Counted from the stretch's first letter, positions 33,997-43,240 are shown. The stretch is DNA of 64,000 bases from Poriferisodalis sp964484385 (GCA_964484385.1 CAZAFV010000002.1:38480-102479); one strand, 5' to 3'. Translations and numbers: made by a program. The notes: a model not told the origin generated them from the letters alone.

Positions 33997-34563
33997 TCAG
34001 CCGCGGGCCCGCTCGATGTAGTCGCCGCTGCGGGTGTCCACCCTCAGCCGCTCGCCGGTCTCGATGAACAGCGGCACCTGCACCACCAGCCCGGTCGACA
34101 TCGTGGCCGGCTTGCGCGCACCCGACACCCGGTCGCCCTGCACGCCGGGGTCGGTGTCGGCCACCTCCAGCACCACCGATGCGGGCAGCTCCACGCCCAG
34201 CACCTCGTCGCCGTAGCGCACCACCGTGGCCATCTCGCCCTCCACCAGGAAATTCGTGGCGCTGCCGGCCGCCGTGCGGCTGACCGGGAGCTGCTCGTAG
34301 GTGTCGGTGTCCATGAACACCAGCGAGTCGCCGTCGGCGTACAGGTACTGCATGTCGCGCTGGTCGATGACCGCGCGCTCCATGCGCTCGCCCGCCCGGA
34401 AGGTGCGCTCGAGCGTGGCGCCGGTGCGGACGTTCTTCAGCGTGGTGCGCACGAACGCACCGCCCTTGCCTGGCTTGACGTGCTGGAACTCGGTGAGCTG
34501 GAACAGCCCGTCGGCGAGGTCGAGCGTCATGCCGTTGCGGAAGTCGGCGGTGGAGATGGCCAT
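33997..34563 (-). CDS. efp: Translation elongation factor P
   Basis: Relieves ribosome stalling at polyproline stretches. The 188 residues show the three-domain EF-P layout: FRNGMTLDLADGLFQLTEFQHVKPGKGGAFVRT in parts, with the tip lysine in the KPGKGG loop (Lys33), middle domain LPVSRTAAG, and C-terminal domain ending TGERLRVDTRSGDYIERARG. The ATG has GAGG upstream. It lies between aroQ and nusB. Polyproline-rich proteins in this window (TadA tail, CpaB-like) would need it. Confidence 0.94.
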   Translation of the reverse strand: MAISTADFRNGMTLDLADGLFQLTEFQHVKPGKGGAFVRTTLKNVRTGATLERTFRAGERMERAVIDQRDMQYLYADGDSLVFMDTDTYEQLPVSRTAAGSATNFLVEGEMATVVRYGDEVLGVELPASVVLEVADTDPGVQGDRVSGARKPATMSTGLVVQVPLFIETGERLRVDTRSGDYIERARG

Positions 34564-34646
34564 GTCAACGCCTCGCGGTCAGCCTGGGGTGCTTTGCAGG
34601 TTCGCAGCGGGACGGTACAAGCACGGCCCGTCGTCACGACAGGGCG

Positions 34647-35144
34647 TCACGATGGCCGTTCGGATTCGTCGCCGGTATCGGGGGCATCGGCGGCGGCGGC
34701 CGCATCGATGGCCAGGGCGACTGCCCGCGGGTAGCCGGCGGCGCCCTCCCCCGCCACCCGGGCAGCGGCGAGCGGCTCCACCACTGACAGATGCCGCCAC
34801 GGCTCGCGCTCGCGGGGCTCAGACAGGTGCAGCTCCACGATCGGGCCCTCGAATGCGGCGAGCGCGTCGTGCAGTGACCAGCCGTAGTGGGTGAGAGCAC
34901 CGGGGTTCACCACGATCGCCTCCACCCGGCCGATGCCCGCGTGCACTGCATCGACCAGGTCGCCCTCGTGGTTGCTCTGGCGGTGCTCGAGGTCCCAGCC
35001 GCGCTCGGTTGCGGCCCGACGGGCGGCGCGCACGTGATCGAGCAGCGTGTCGGTGCCGTAGATCTCGGGCTGGCGGGTGCCCAGCAGGTTCAGGTTCGGG
35101 CCCGACAGCAGCAGCACGACATGGCGAGGCATGACTGCACTCAC
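34647..35144 (-). CDS. aroQ: 3-dehydroquinate dehydratase, type II
   Basis: Third step of the shikimate pathway. The conserved LLSGPNLNLLGTRQPEIYG opens the protein with the catalytic Tyr in the flexible loop. RQSNHEGDLVDAVH, NPGALTHYGWSLHDAL and the VELHLSEP (catalytic His region) follow. 165 residues with a short acidic tail. GTG 35144 overlaps the aroB stop by four bases (GTGA). The next gene, efp, starts 84 nt downstream. Confidence 0.95.
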   Translation of the reverse strand: MSAVMPRHVVLLLSGPNLNLLGTRQPEIYGTDTLLDHVRAARRAATERGWDLEHRQSNHEGDLVDAVHAGIGRVEAIVVNPGALTHYGWSLHDALAAFEGPIVELHLSEPREREPWRHLSVVEPLAAARVAGEGAAGYPRAVALAIDAAAAADAPDTGDESERPS

Positions 35145-36226
35145 ATTCGCTCGAGCGCGCTGCGAAGCACGCCCGGATCGATGCCGGGCACCACTTCGAG
35201 GCCACCGGGACCGTCGAGCACGAAAGTGATGTCTCCGGCAGCCTTCTTGTCGCGGCCGAACAGCTCAACGATCTCGTCGTGATCGATGTCGGCGGGCAGG
35301 CTCGCATCGAGCCCGTAGGCGTCGAGCACCCGCTCGTGCTCAGCGACACGATCTTCGTCGATACGTCCGAGCAGGCGAGCAACCACTGCCGCATAGCGCA
35401 GGCCGATGGCCACCGCCTCGCCGTGACGCAGGTCGAACCGCCCGGCGATCTCGAGCGCATGCCCCAGCGTGTGCCCGTAGTTCAGCAGCGCCCGGCGGCC
35501 GCTCTCGGTTTCATCCGACGCCACCACCTCGGCCTTGATCGCTACGCACGCCGCCACCAGTTCTGCCCCTTCGAGCGAGCTGAGCGGTTCGCCGCCCTCC
35601 AAGCGCTGCGCGAGCGACGGGTGGGAAGCGATGAGACGCGCAGCCTGCGGCGCGCAGCCGATGAAGTGGTACTTGGCCAGCTCGCCGTAGCCGGCGCGCA
35701 GCTCGCGCTCGGGCAATGTGTCGAGCACCTCGGTGTCGCACAGCACGGCTGCGGGCTGCCAGAAAGCCCCGACGAGGTTCTTGCCCTCGGCCAGGTTCAC
35801 GCCGGTCTTGCCGCCGACGGCAGCATCGATCTGACCCAGCAGGGTGGTGGGAACGTGCACCGCCGCAACGCCGCGGTGGTACACCGCCGCCGCAAATCCG
35901 GCCACGTCGGTGACCACGCCTCCGCCGACACCCATCACGACGTCGCGGCGAGTGAGGCCGAAGCGGGTGAACCCGCTGCACAGCTCGCCCACGGTCGACA
36001 GCGCCTTGGCCTGCTCGCCGTCAGGAATCTCGAAAGTCTCAAACGGGATGCCTGGATCCACATCGACGCCGATGCCCGGCTGGGTGATCACTGCGGCGCG
36101 CTGCGCCCCAGCGGTCAGCCTGGACTCGCGCAGGACCGCGGCGAGCTCGTGACGCGCGCCGGCGCCGACCAGCACGGGGTACGAGCGGTCGCCCAGCGGA
36201 ACATCGACACGGATGGTGCCCGACAT
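35141..36226 (-). CDS. aroB: 3-dehydroquinate synthase
   Basis: Second step of the shikimate pathway, NAD- and Zn-dependent. Family motifs: IPDGEQAKALSTVGEL, the Gly-rich NAD-binding GVGGGVVTDVAGFAAAVYHRG, PTTLLGQIDAAVGGKTGVN, and zinc-ligand segments GYGELAKYHFIG and NYGHTLGHALE. 361 residues from ATG 36226. There is no ribosome site, but TACCCT lies 8 nt upstream, suggesting a leaderless mRNA. The longer frame to 36559 lacks homology. It is coupled to aroQ. Confidence 0.95.
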   Translation of the reverse strand: MSGTIRVDVPLGDRSYPVLVGAGARHELAAVLRESRLTAGAQRAAVITQPGIGVDVDPGIPFETFEIPDGEQAKALSTVGELCSGFTRFGLTRRDVVMGVGGGVVTDVAGFAAAVYHRGVAAVHVPTTLLGQIDAAVGGKTGVNLAEGKNLVGAFWQPAAVLCDTEVLDTLPERELRAGYGELAKYHFIGCAPQAARLIASHPSLAQRLEGGEPLSSLEGAELVAACVAIKAEVVASDETESGRRALLNYGHTLGHALEIAGRFDLRHGEAVAIGLRYAAVVARLLGRIDEDRVAEHERVLDAYGLDASLPADIDHDEIVELFGRDKKAAGDITFVLDGPGGLEVVPGIDPGVLRSALERM

Positions 36227-36234
36227 CGGTTGCG

Positions 36235-36240
36235 AGGGTA
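36235..36240 (-). promoter_or_regulatory. -10 hexamer (TACCCT) for leaderless aroB mRNA
   Basis: TACCCT on the minus strand ends 8 nt before the aroB ATG at 36226 in the gap after the prepilin peptidase gene. No Shine-Dalgarno sequence is present. Confidence 0.45.
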
Positions 36241-36329
36241 CCGACGCATTCCGGTTGGCTATCTGCAGAGTCGCCGAAGCGCGACGCGGATGGCTGTTGT
36301 GCAGCAAGCGGCGTGTGGTCAGGACAGCT

Positions 36330-37001
36330 TCAAGCGGCAAGGCCCTGCGGCATGAACCACCACGCAGCAGCCAGCGCGCCGATGACCAGCGACGGGCCCA
36401 GAGCGAACCGGTGGTCGGTGCCCCGGCCGAACGCGACCACACCGACGGCGCCGACCGCGGCGGCGATCGCGAAGCCCGCAAGCAAGCCTGCCCACACAGC
36501 GGAGAGTCCGCCAAGGCCCAAGTGCAGGCCCAGGTAGCCGCCGAGCCGCACGTCGCCATAGCCGAGTCCGCCGCGGGCAGCTCGCCAGATGATGTGCATC
36601 GCGGCCCAGCCGAGCGCTGCTCCGACGGCGGCCGCGGCAGATGCTCGCGCCAGTCCTGCGAGGCCGCCGTCGAGCATTGCTGCCACGCACACCAACGGGA
36701 CTGCGACGGCGGTGCAGGCGCGCAACAGGCGCGTGGGGATCAGGTGGGTGCGCAGATCGACTGCTGCGATGAGCACACTGGCCCATCCGAAGACGAGCAG
36801 CGGCGCTAAGTAGGCGTGGGTACCGACCCGCAACGCGAGCACCGCGCCCGTGGCCATGCACGCCGCGATCGTCAATGCCGGCTGCAGGCGGACGCCGAAG
36901 CAGCGCTTCGCGCAGCGAACCGCCGCCGCACCCGCAGCAGCGCCGCCCAGTCCGGCGACCGCACCGGCCACAAGACTCGGCCCCACCTGGCTGATCACCA
37001 C
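36330..37001 (-). CDS. A24-family prepilin peptidase (TadV/short PilD-like)
   Basis: 223-residue polytopic aspartic peptidase that cleaves prepilin leaders. The two catalytic Asp motifs are visible: DLRTHLIPTRLL and GLGYGDVRLGG (GxGD). It has about seven hydrophobic segments and lacks the N-terminal methylase Cys domain of full-length PilD, like TadV-type enzymes. GTG 37001 has GAGGGCAGC upstream. It sits between aroE and aroB, the same place as in mycobacteria, about 5 kb from the Tad island whose pilins it probably processes. Confidence 0.86.
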   Translation of the reverse strand: MVISQVGPSLVAGAVAGLGGAAAGAAAVRCAKRCFGVRLQPALTIAACMATGAVLALRVGTHAYLAPLLVFGWASVLIAAVDLRTHLIPTRLLRACTAVAVPLVCVAAMLDGGLAGLARASAAAAVGAALGWAAMHIIWRAARGGLGYGDVRLGGYLGLHLGLGGLSAVWAGLLAGFAIAAAVGAVGVVAFGRGTDHRFALGPSLVIGALAAAWWFMPQGLAA

Positions 37002-37049
37002 GCTGCCCTCGATAAGGACGCCTGCCGCACGCTGGAGGAAACCGGCGGG

Positions 37050-37922
37050 TTACGAACCGGCGAGGTCGAGGCCGACGGCCGCTGCCATCGTGTCGACGGG
37101 CGCATCGTGGCCGGTCCACATCGTGAATTGCTCGGCGGCTTGATACAGGAGCATGCCGACGCCGTTCAGCGTCGTCGCACCTGCCTGGGCGGCCGCCTCG
37201 AGCAACGGCGTCCGCTCAGGCCGGTAGATGAGATCCACCACGATCTGGCTGTCGCTCAGCAGCGCTGCATCGACTGGCAGCGGATCGCCGTCAGTCATGC
37301 CGAGCGGTGTGGCATTCACCACGACATCGGCATCGCGCACAGTCTCGGCGCCGCCGACTGCCGCCGAGCGTGACAGCCCGCCCGACGCCTCGGCTGCCAC
37401 GCTGCCGGCTGCCTCGCCCAATGCCGCAGCCCGTGCCGCCGCAACCGGCGAGCGGTTCACCACTGTCACCAGCGCCCCATCGGCTGCCAAGGCAACGATC
37501 ACTGCGCGCGCCGCGCCGCCGGCTCCCAGCACGACCGTGCGCAGCCCTGCGGGATCAACGCCCGCCTGGGTGCGCAGCGAGCGCAAGAAACCGGCGCCGT
37601 CGGTGTTCTCTCCGATCAGCCGGTCGCCGTCACGGCGCACGCAGTTCACGGCACCGAGCAGCGCTGCCGCGGGCGACAGCTCGTCAACCGCAGCGGCCAC
37701 GGTGTCCTTGTGCGGCATGGTCACCGACAGGCCGTCAATGCCGAGCACCCGCATTGCGGCCACGGCATCGGCGCCCTGACCGGCGGGCACCTCAAAAGCC
37801 AGGTACGTCCAGTCGAGGCCCAGCGCAGCGAATGCGGCATTGTGCAGTGCGGGGCTGAGCGAGTGCCGCACAGGATCGCCGATCACCCCCGCGACGCGTG
37901 TGCTGCCAGTTGGAACGATCAT
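37050..37922 (-). CDS. aroE: Shikimate dehydrogenase
   Basis: NADP-dependent reduction of 3-dehydroshikimate. N-terminal substrate domain: GVIGDPVRHSLSPALHNAAF and VTMPHKDTVAAAVDE (catalytic Lys). Cofactor domain: VVLGAGGAARAVIVAL, VVNRSPVAAARA, and NATPLGM. The C-terminal helix includes GVGMLLYQAAEQFTMWTG. The length is 290 residues. ATG 37922 has GGGGAG upstream. It lies between mltG and the prepilin peptidase gene. Confidence 0.95.
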   Translation of the reverse strand: MIVPTGSTRVAGVIGDPVRHSLSPALHNAAFAALGLDWTYLAFEVPAGQGADAVAAMRVLGIDGLSVTMPHKDTVAAAVDELSPAAALLGAVNCVRRDGDRLIGENTDGAGFLRSLRTQAGVDPAGLRTVVLGAGGAARAVIVALAADGALVTVVNRSPVAAARAAALGEAAGSVAAEASGGLSRSAAVGGAETVRDADVVVNATPLGMTDGDPLPVDAALLSDSQIVVDLIYRPERTPLLEAAAQAGATTLNGVGMLLYQAAEQFTMWTGHDAPVDTMAAAVGLDLAGS

Positions 37923-38008
37923 CGGCCCCTACTCCCCGCCCGACTCATCGCGAGGCTCGACCACGCTCCGACAATATGTGAACGACCAGTGCTGGATGCC
38001 GAGCTTTT

Positions 38009-39442
38009 TCAGCCGCACAGACCCAGTTCTTGGCACACCGCCTTGTCACGCTGGAACTCCTCGTCGGTCTCGGAGAACGACAGGGTGCCGTCGGGAGAGG
38101 TCAGCACGAAGTACATCCAGGGCCCGTCTTCCGGATTCAGCGCGGCCTCGAGCGAGGCACGTCCTGGGGTAGCAATCGGCGTCGGCGGCAGCCCCACCAG
38201 CACCCGCGTGTTGTACGGCGAGTTGACCGCCAGCAGCTCTGCGGTCAGCTCGCTCTCTCCCACCACATAGACGACCGTGGCGTCGAGGCCGAGCGACCAG
38301 CCGCGCGCAAGCCGGTTGTAGATCACCCGCGCCACCTTGGCCCGGTCCTCGGGTCGCTGGGCCTCCCGCTCGATCATGCTGGCCACGATCAGCGCCTCGT
38401 ACGGCGTCAGCCCCACACGCCGGGGCGCGTCGTCGTAGCCCAGCTCGGTCAGCACCGCATCGAGCCGGTCGACCATCAGCGCGACGAGCTGCTCGGCGCT
38501 CGTCTGGGAGTCGAAGAAATAGGTGTCGGCGAAGAGCTGTCCTTCGGCCGGATCGATGACCCCGTCGGGCAGCACGCGAGGCACGGGCGCCACCAGCGAG
38601 AGCACCGGACGCGCCCGTATGGCCTCGAGGAAGTCCCTGCCGCTGAAGCTCAGCCCCTCCACCTCGTCGAGCAGCGCCGCCATCTGGGCCACCGTCAGGC
38701 CTTCGGGAATCGTGAGCTGCTGCTGGGCGGCTTGGGCAACGCGGCTCGGCCCGGCTTCGAGCACTGCCATGGTCTCCCACACCGATGAGTTGGACTGGAA
38801 CGTGTACTCGCCGGCTTGGAATGCAGGACCGCCCCGTAATCTCACGTACCACTCGTAGGCCCGCGAGCTGGGAACCACGCCGTGCTCACCGAGCAGGTCG
38901 GAGATGCTCGCCGTGCTCGATCCGGGCGGCAGCGTCAGCACGATCTCGCCGGTGGGATCGCCGGGAGGGTCGAGCTGTTCGCTCACCCAGCGGTAGCCGC
39001 GGCTGCCCGCCATCCAGGCGACGAGGCAGAGCACCAGGAGAAACAGCAACGCGCCGGGGGTGCCCAGTCCGCGACGCGTGCTCACCACCTCGAAATCGAC
39101 CCCGCGACGGCCGTCGACCGGCGGCCCTGTCGCCACGCCATCGGCCGGCGGCTGTTCGGGACGCGGGGCTGCTGCGCGTTGGCCCGGTCGCGCCCGCTGC
39201 GGAGGCGGCAGGACCCTCTGTTCCCGCAATCCAGCAGGCCGCAACGTCGCAGCATCTCCTGCCGCCCCCTCCGCTACAGCGCCTGTGCGTTCAGGGACTC
39301 GAGTCCTGTGCTGCGGCGACACCGTGATTCCGGGTTCGGCCTCGGTTGGCGTTTCTCCCGGGCCGATTCCCAAGGCGCCGACGAGCCGATCCGACAGCCT
39401 GCGCCGGCGCGGCGGCGATGGCTCATCGAGATTGTCAGTCAC
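38009..39442 (-). CDS. mltG: Endolytic murein transglycosylase MltG
   Basis: Membrane-bound enzyme that cuts nascent peptidoglycan strands. 477 residues: a long basic, Arg/Pro-rich cytoplasmic region (about 1-125), one membrane helix (ALLFLLVLCLVAWMAGS), then the YceG domain with a LysM-like start (VLTLPPGSSTASISDLL, TIPEGLTVAQMAALL) and catalytic Glu in YEALIVASMIEREAQ. The end region (SPYNTRVLVGLPPTPIATPG) is characteristic. The GTG start overlaps the ruvX end by 8 nt. The long cytoplasmic tail is common in actinobacteria. Confidence 0.93.
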   Translation of the reverse strand: MTDNLDEPSPPRRRRLSDRLVGALGIGPGETPTEAEPGITVSPQHRTRVPERTGAVAEGAAGDAATLRPAGLREQRVLPPPQRARPGQRAAAPRPEQPPADGVATGPPVDGRRGVDFEVVSTRRGLGTPGALLFLLVLCLVAWMAGSRGYRWVSEQLDPPGDPTGEIVLTLPPGSSTASISDLLGEHGVVPSSRAYEWYVRLRGGPAFQAGEYTFQSNSSVWETMAVLEAGPSRVAQAAQQQLTIPEGLTVAQMAALLDEVEGLSFSGRDFLEAIRARPVLSLVAPVPRVLPDGVIDPAEGQLFADTYFFDSQTSAEQLVALMVDRLDAVLTELGYDDAPRRVGLTPYEALIVASMIEREAQRPEDRAKVARVIYNRLARGWSLGLDATVVYVVGESELTAELLAVNSPYNTRVLVGLPPTPIATPGRASLEAALNPEDGPWMYFVLTSPDGTLSFSETDEEFQRDKAVCQELGLCG

Positions 39443-39872
39443 GTGCGTCGAGCCACGACTGCAGGATGACCGCGGCCGCCACCTTGTCGATGACTTTGCG
39501 GCGAGCGGGGCCGCGCACGCCTTGTTCGGAAAGGATGCGCTCCGCGCTCACGGTCGTATAGCGCTCGTCGTGCAAGACCACCGGCACGTCGAGTGCCGCC
39601 GCTATCTCGCCGGCCTCGGCTCGCACGCCCACCGCAGCCGGTCCTTCGCCGCCGTCGAGCGAGGTCGGCAGGCCGATCACGACCACCTCCGCACCCACGT
39701 CAGCGACCATACCTGCGAGTGCTTCGTGGTCTCGGGCACGCTCGCCGCTGCGTTCGAGGACCTCATAGGGCACAGCCACCGCAGCATCGGCCGGCGCGAT
39801 GGCCACGCCGATGCGCACCGAGCCGAGGTCCACGCCGACAGCCCGCATCATCGGGCCCGGCGCCCCACTCAC
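39435..39872 (-). CDS. ruvX: Putative pre-16S rRNA nuclease / Holliday junction resolvase-like YqgF
   Basis: RNase H-fold protein of the YqgF/RuvX family, linked to 5' maturation of 16S rRNA. Motifs: AVGVDLGSVRIGVA (first catalytic Asp), VVVIGLPTSLDGGEGP, HDERYTTVSAERIL (Glu) and KVIDKVAAAVILQSWLD (last Asp). 145 residues. GTG 39872 overlaps the alaS stop by four bases; internal Met codons 7-8 residues later could also serve. The order alaS-ruvX-mltG-aroE is conserved in actinobacteria. Confidence 0.92.
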   Translation of the reverse strand: MSGAPGPMMRAVGVDLGSVRIGVAIAPADAAVAVPYEVLERSGERARDHEALAGMVADVGAEVVVIGLPTSLDGGEGPAAVGVRAEAGEIAAALDVPVVLHDERYTTVSAERILSEQGVRGPARRKVIDKVAAAVILQSWLDARD

Positions 39873-42496
39873 TCCCCGAGTGCCGCCGCTCGGGCCTGGG
39901 CCAGGGCGTCGCCGATGCCGTCGGGGTTGCGGCCGCCGGCCACGACCAGCGGCGGGTCGCCCTTGGCGCCGAAGCCGCCGCCGACGGTGCGGGCTGCGTC
40001 GCGCAGCAGATCGCCTGCAGACAGATCACCGCCCGGGTCCACCGCTGCAACCAGCGCCACTCCCCCGGCAGCCGGCGCGGAGGCCAGCACCACGGCGCGG
40101 ATGCCGACGCGGTCGCGCACCGACACTGCCAAGTCGCGCAGTGAGTCGCGTTCGAGGTCGCCGAGATCGGCGACAACGACGCCGTCATCGGCCCCGGCCG
40201 CCAGCTCGTCGGCGCGTGACGTGGCCATGGAGCGCTGCAGGTCTCGCACCTGGCGGCGCAGTTCCTTGGTCTCGTCCAGTCGCCGCTGCATCGCTGAGGC
40301 GATCTCGTCGGGCTGTGCATTCAGCATCTCGGCCAGCGAGCCCAGCGTGTCTTCGGCGTCGGCCAGCCGATCGACAGTCGCGAGGCCGGTGACCGCTTCG
40401 ATGCGGCGCATGTTCGAGCCGATGCTCGCTTCCGAGACGATGCGCAGGTGCCCGATATCGCCGAGCGCAGCCACGTGGGTGCCGCCGCACAGCTCGGTGG
40501 AGTGCTCGCCCGCTTCGAGCACTCGCACCACGTCGCCGTACTTGTCGCCGAAGAAGGCGATGGCGCCGATGGCCTGCGCGTGGCTCATCGAGGTCTCGTA
40601 GTGGCGGCAGCGGCCATTGGCGATGATCTCGGCGTTCGCAACGCGCTCGATCTCGCGCAGCTGGTCACGGCTGACCGCTTCGTAGTGGCTGAAGTCGAAA
40701 CGCAAGCGATCGGGCGCCACCAGCGAGCCCGCCTGCTTGACATGGTCGCCCAGTACCTCGCGCAGTGCCCAGTGCAGGATGTGGGTGCCCGTGTGGTTGC
40801 GCCGTATCGCCGCCCGGCGTTCGTCGTCGATCGCCGCAGTCACCAGCGATCCGACCTCGACGCCGTCGCCGACGACACGCCCGATGTGGCGATGCAGGTC
40901 GGCGAGTGCGTACGTGCAGTCGAGCACGTCGATGCTGCCGTCGGGACCGGTGATGGTGCCGATATCGCCGATCTGCCCGCCGCTCTCGGCGTAGAACGGC
41001 GTGCGGTCGAGGAACACCTCGACCAGATCGCCGCTCGGGCCATCGGGGTCCTGCCCGTCGCCGGGCGGTACGTCGAAGGTGGCGAGCACGCGGGCATCTG
41101 CCACCGTTGATGCGTCCCGCACGAAGTCTGTGGGCCCGAACTGCGCCAGGATCTCCCGGTAGCGCTCGTCCGCGAACGTCGGGCCGCCGGCCCGGCCGGC
41201 CCGTGCTCGCTCGCGCTGGCGCTCCATGGCGGCTTCGAAGCCGCTGCGATCGAGGCTCAGGCCCCGCTCGGTGAGGATCTCCTCGGTCACCTCCACCGGG
41301 AAACCGTGCGTGTCGTGGAGCAGGAAGGCGACCTCGCCGTCGAGCACTCTCGAATCGAGCTTTGTCGAATCAAGCCCAGAAGTCGCTTCGTCCAGGATCT
41401 TCTGGCCCGCGGCGAGGGTGGTGCGGAAACGCTCCTCCTCGCGGGCCACGACATCGGCGATGAACTGCCGGTTCTTGACCAGGTCGGTGTAGTGGTCGCC
41501 CATCACGTCCACCACGATCTCGACCAGCCGCGGCATCACGACATCGGTGACGCCGAGCACCCAGGCATGGCGCACGGCGCGGCGGATGATGCGCCGCAGC
41601 ACGTAGCCGCGGTCTTCGTTGGAGGGGAACACGCCGTCGGAGATGAGCATCGCCGTGGTGCGGGCATGGTCGGCGAAGATGCGCATCGAGACGTCGGTCT
41701 CGGGATCGGCACCGTAGGTCTTGCCGCAGATGCGCTCGGCCTCGGCCAGCAGCGGTGCGAACAGGTCGATGTCCCACGCTGCGGGCACCCCCTGCAGCAC
41801 CGCCAGGATCCGCTCGAGGCCGGCACCCGTGTCGATGCCCGGGGCTTCCAGCGGAGTCATGTCGCCGGTGCCGTCGGCCGCGAACTGCATGAACACCAGG
41901 TTCCAGATCTCGACGAAGCGGTCCTCGCCGCCGTGCGCCGGTCCGCCGCCGTCACCGAGCTCGGGTCCGAGGTCGTAGAAGATCTCGCTGCAGGGTCCGC
42001 ACGGTCCCACATCGCCCGCCGCCCACCAGTTGTCCTTGTCGAGACGCTGGATGCGCTCGGGCGGGACGCCGACGGAGCTCTGCCAGATCTCGGCTGCCTC
42101 GTCGTCGCTGACGTGCACCGTCACCCACAGCTTCTCCCGCTCGAGTCTGAGCACCTCGGTGACGAATTCCCACGCCCACGGGATGGCTTCGGCCTTGAAG
42201 TAGTCGCCGAAGCTGAAGTTGCCCATCATCTCGAAGAACGTGAAGTGCCGGTTCGTGCGGCCGATGTCGTCGAGGTCGTTGTGCTTGCCGCCGGCCCGGA
42301 CGCACTTCTGGATGGTGACCATGCGGCGCGTCGGCGGCACCTCCTCGCCGAGGAAATACGGCATGAACGGCACCATGCCCGCCACCGTGAACAGCAGCGA
42401 GGGCTCGTGCGGGATCAGGCTCGCGGAAGCGCGGACTTCGTGGCCCCGTTCCGCCCAGAACGAGTTGAACGCTTCACGCAGTTCGCCGGCGCGCAT
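39869..42496 (-). CDS. alaS: Alanyl-tRNA synthetase
   Basis: Charges tRNA-Ala. 875 residues. Class II catalytic core: LREAFNSFWAERGHE, PHEPSLLFTVAGMVPF, TFFEMMGNFSFGDYFK and the GLERI region. Editing domain zinc motif HTGTHILHWAL and CGGTHV. C-terminal coiled coil and DHHA1-like domain ending GGGFGAKGDPPLVVAGG. ATG 42496 was chosen: a longer frame lacks homology, and TATCCT ends 6 nt before this ATG with no ribosome site, fitting a leaderless mRNA. Confidence 0.96.
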   Translation of the reverse strand: MRAGELREAFNSFWAERGHEVRASASLIPHEPSLLFTVAGMVPFMPYFLGEEVPPTRRMVTIQKCVRAGGKHNDLDDIGRTNRHFTFFEMMGNFSFGDYFKAEAIPWAWEFVTEVLRLEREKLWVTVHVSDDEAAEIWQSSVGVPPERIQRLDKDNWWAAGDVGPCGPCSEIFYDLGPELGDGGGPAHGGEDRFVEIWNLVFMQFAADGTGDMTPLEAPGIDTGAGLERILAVLQGVPAAWDIDLFAPLLAEAERICGKTYGADPETDVSMRIFADHARTTAMLISDGVFPSNEDRGYVLRRIIRRAVRHAWVLGVTDVVMPRLVEIVVDVMGDHYTDLVKNRQFIADVVAREEERFRTTLAAGQKILDEATSGLDSTKLDSRVLDGEVAFLLHDTHGFPVEVTEEILTERGLSLDRSGFEAAMERQRERARAGRAGGPTFADERYREILAQFGPTDFVRDASTVADARVLATFDVPPGDGQDPDGPSGDLVEVFLDRTPFYAESGGQIGDIGTITGPDGSIDVLDCTYALADLHRHIGRVVGDGVEVGSLVTAAIDDERRAAIRRNHTGTHILHWALREVLGDHVKQAGSLVAPDRLRFDFSHYEAVSRDQLREIERVANAEIIANGRCRHYETSMSHAQAIGAIAFFGDKYGDVVRVLEAGEHSTELCGGTHVAALGDIGHLRIVSEASIGSNMRRIEAVTGLATVDRLADAEDTLGSLAEMLNAQPDEIASAMQRRLDETKELRRQVRDLQRSMATSRADELAAGADDGVVVADLGDLERDSLRDLAVSVRDRVGIRAVVLASAPAAGGVALVAAVDPGGDLSAGDLLRDAARTVGGGFGAKGDPPLVVAGGRNPDGIGDALAQARAAALGE

Positions 42497-42502
42497 CCCC
42501 AG

Positions 42503-42508
42503 AGGATA
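42503..42508 (-). promoter_or_regulatory. -10 hexamer (TATCCT) for leaderless alaS mRNA
   Basis: TATCCT on the minus strand ends 6 nt before the alaS ATG at 42496 in the 67-nt gap after the upstream small gene. No Shine-Dalgarno sequence is seen. Confidence 0.45.
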
Positions 42509-42563
42509 CCGAGGGGCCTTCGCGGCCTCCGTGGCCGGCGGGCGCCTCCGCGGCCTCGGCGAT

Positions 42564-42833
42564 TCAGGCGGCTTCGCGGCGGTGGCGGCGCTCGGCCCAG
42601 CGGCGATCCCGCTCGTCGCGCAGGCGCTGCTCGGCATCGTGCATCTGGCGCTTGCCGTCACGCCACGCCGTCCGAAGGTCACGGCGCATCTGGCGCGCTG
42701 TGCCCAGCACATTGGCTGTTCCTCGCACCGGTGCATAGCGGTCGAGCAACGATCGGAACCGTCGCTGCAGCCAGAGCGAGGCACCAGCGCCCAAGCCAGC
42801 GCCCAAGGTCAGCCATCGCATCCGCTTCAGCAT
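42564..42833 (-). CDS. Small basic protein with an N-terminal hydrophobic helix, family not recognised
   Basis: 89 residues: MLKRMRWLTLGAGLGAGASLWLQRRF gives a short hydrophobic helix. It is followed by a highly charged helical tail rich in Arg/Glu (RDLRTAWRDGKRQMHDAEQ, DERDRRWAERRHRREAA). It starts 2 nt after the stop of the DUF948-like gene, so the two are co-translated. Similar short Gly-rich/basic proteins next to DUF948 genes upstream of alaS occur in actinobacteria, though I cannot name a family. An internal ATG at 42821 is an alternative start. Confidence 0.6.
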   Translation of the reverse strand: MLKRMRWLTLGAGLGAGASLWLQRRFRSLLDRYAPVRGTANVLGTARQMRRDLRTAWRDGKRQMHDAEQRLRDERDRRWAERRHRREAA

Positions 42834-42835
42834 CC

Positions 42836-43240
42836 TCAGCGCCCTCTGCTTTCGCTGCCCGCGGCGGTGCTTTCGCTGCCGGAAGCAGTCTCGCGCCCTT
42901 CTTCTTCGGCCTTGCCGCGCAACACGGAGATCGCCGAGCGCACCTTGTCGACGGGTGTTGCGGCTACCCGGACGGTCGCAGCGCCGGCGGACTCGGCCAG
43001 CCCCGCCACCTTCTGCGCAATGTTCAGCAGATCGCGCAGCCGCCCGATCTCGGTCTGGGCCATCTCGGCGGTATCGGCCAGCTGGCTCAGCGCCGGCCCC
43101 ACCTTGGAGTCGAAGTCCTCCAGCTTGCGCCGGAACTCCCGCATCAATGCGAACGCCTGGGTCAGCACGGCAATCAGGGCCACCAGCGCGACTACCACGC
43201 AGACAGTCACCACTACGGCGGCCAGATCGCTGCTGCTCAT
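42836..43240 (-). CDS. DUF948-like membrane protein
   Basis: 134 residues: an N-terminal membrane helix (LAAVVVTVCVVVALVALIAVL), then a coiled-coil-like helix (MREFRRKLEDFDSKVGPALSQLADTAEMAQTEIGRL), and a Ser/Glu-rich tail. This matches DUF948 proteins found upstream of alaS in actinobacteria; their function is unknown, possibly envelope-related. The ATG overlaps the aspS stop by four bases. Confidence 0.75.
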   Translation of the reverse strand: MSSSDLAAVVVTVCVVVALVALIAVLTQAFALMREFRRKLEDFDSKVGPALSQLADTAEMAQTEIGRLRDLLNIAQKVAGLAESAGAATVRVAATPVDKVRSAISVLRGKAEEEGRETASGSESTAAGSESRGR

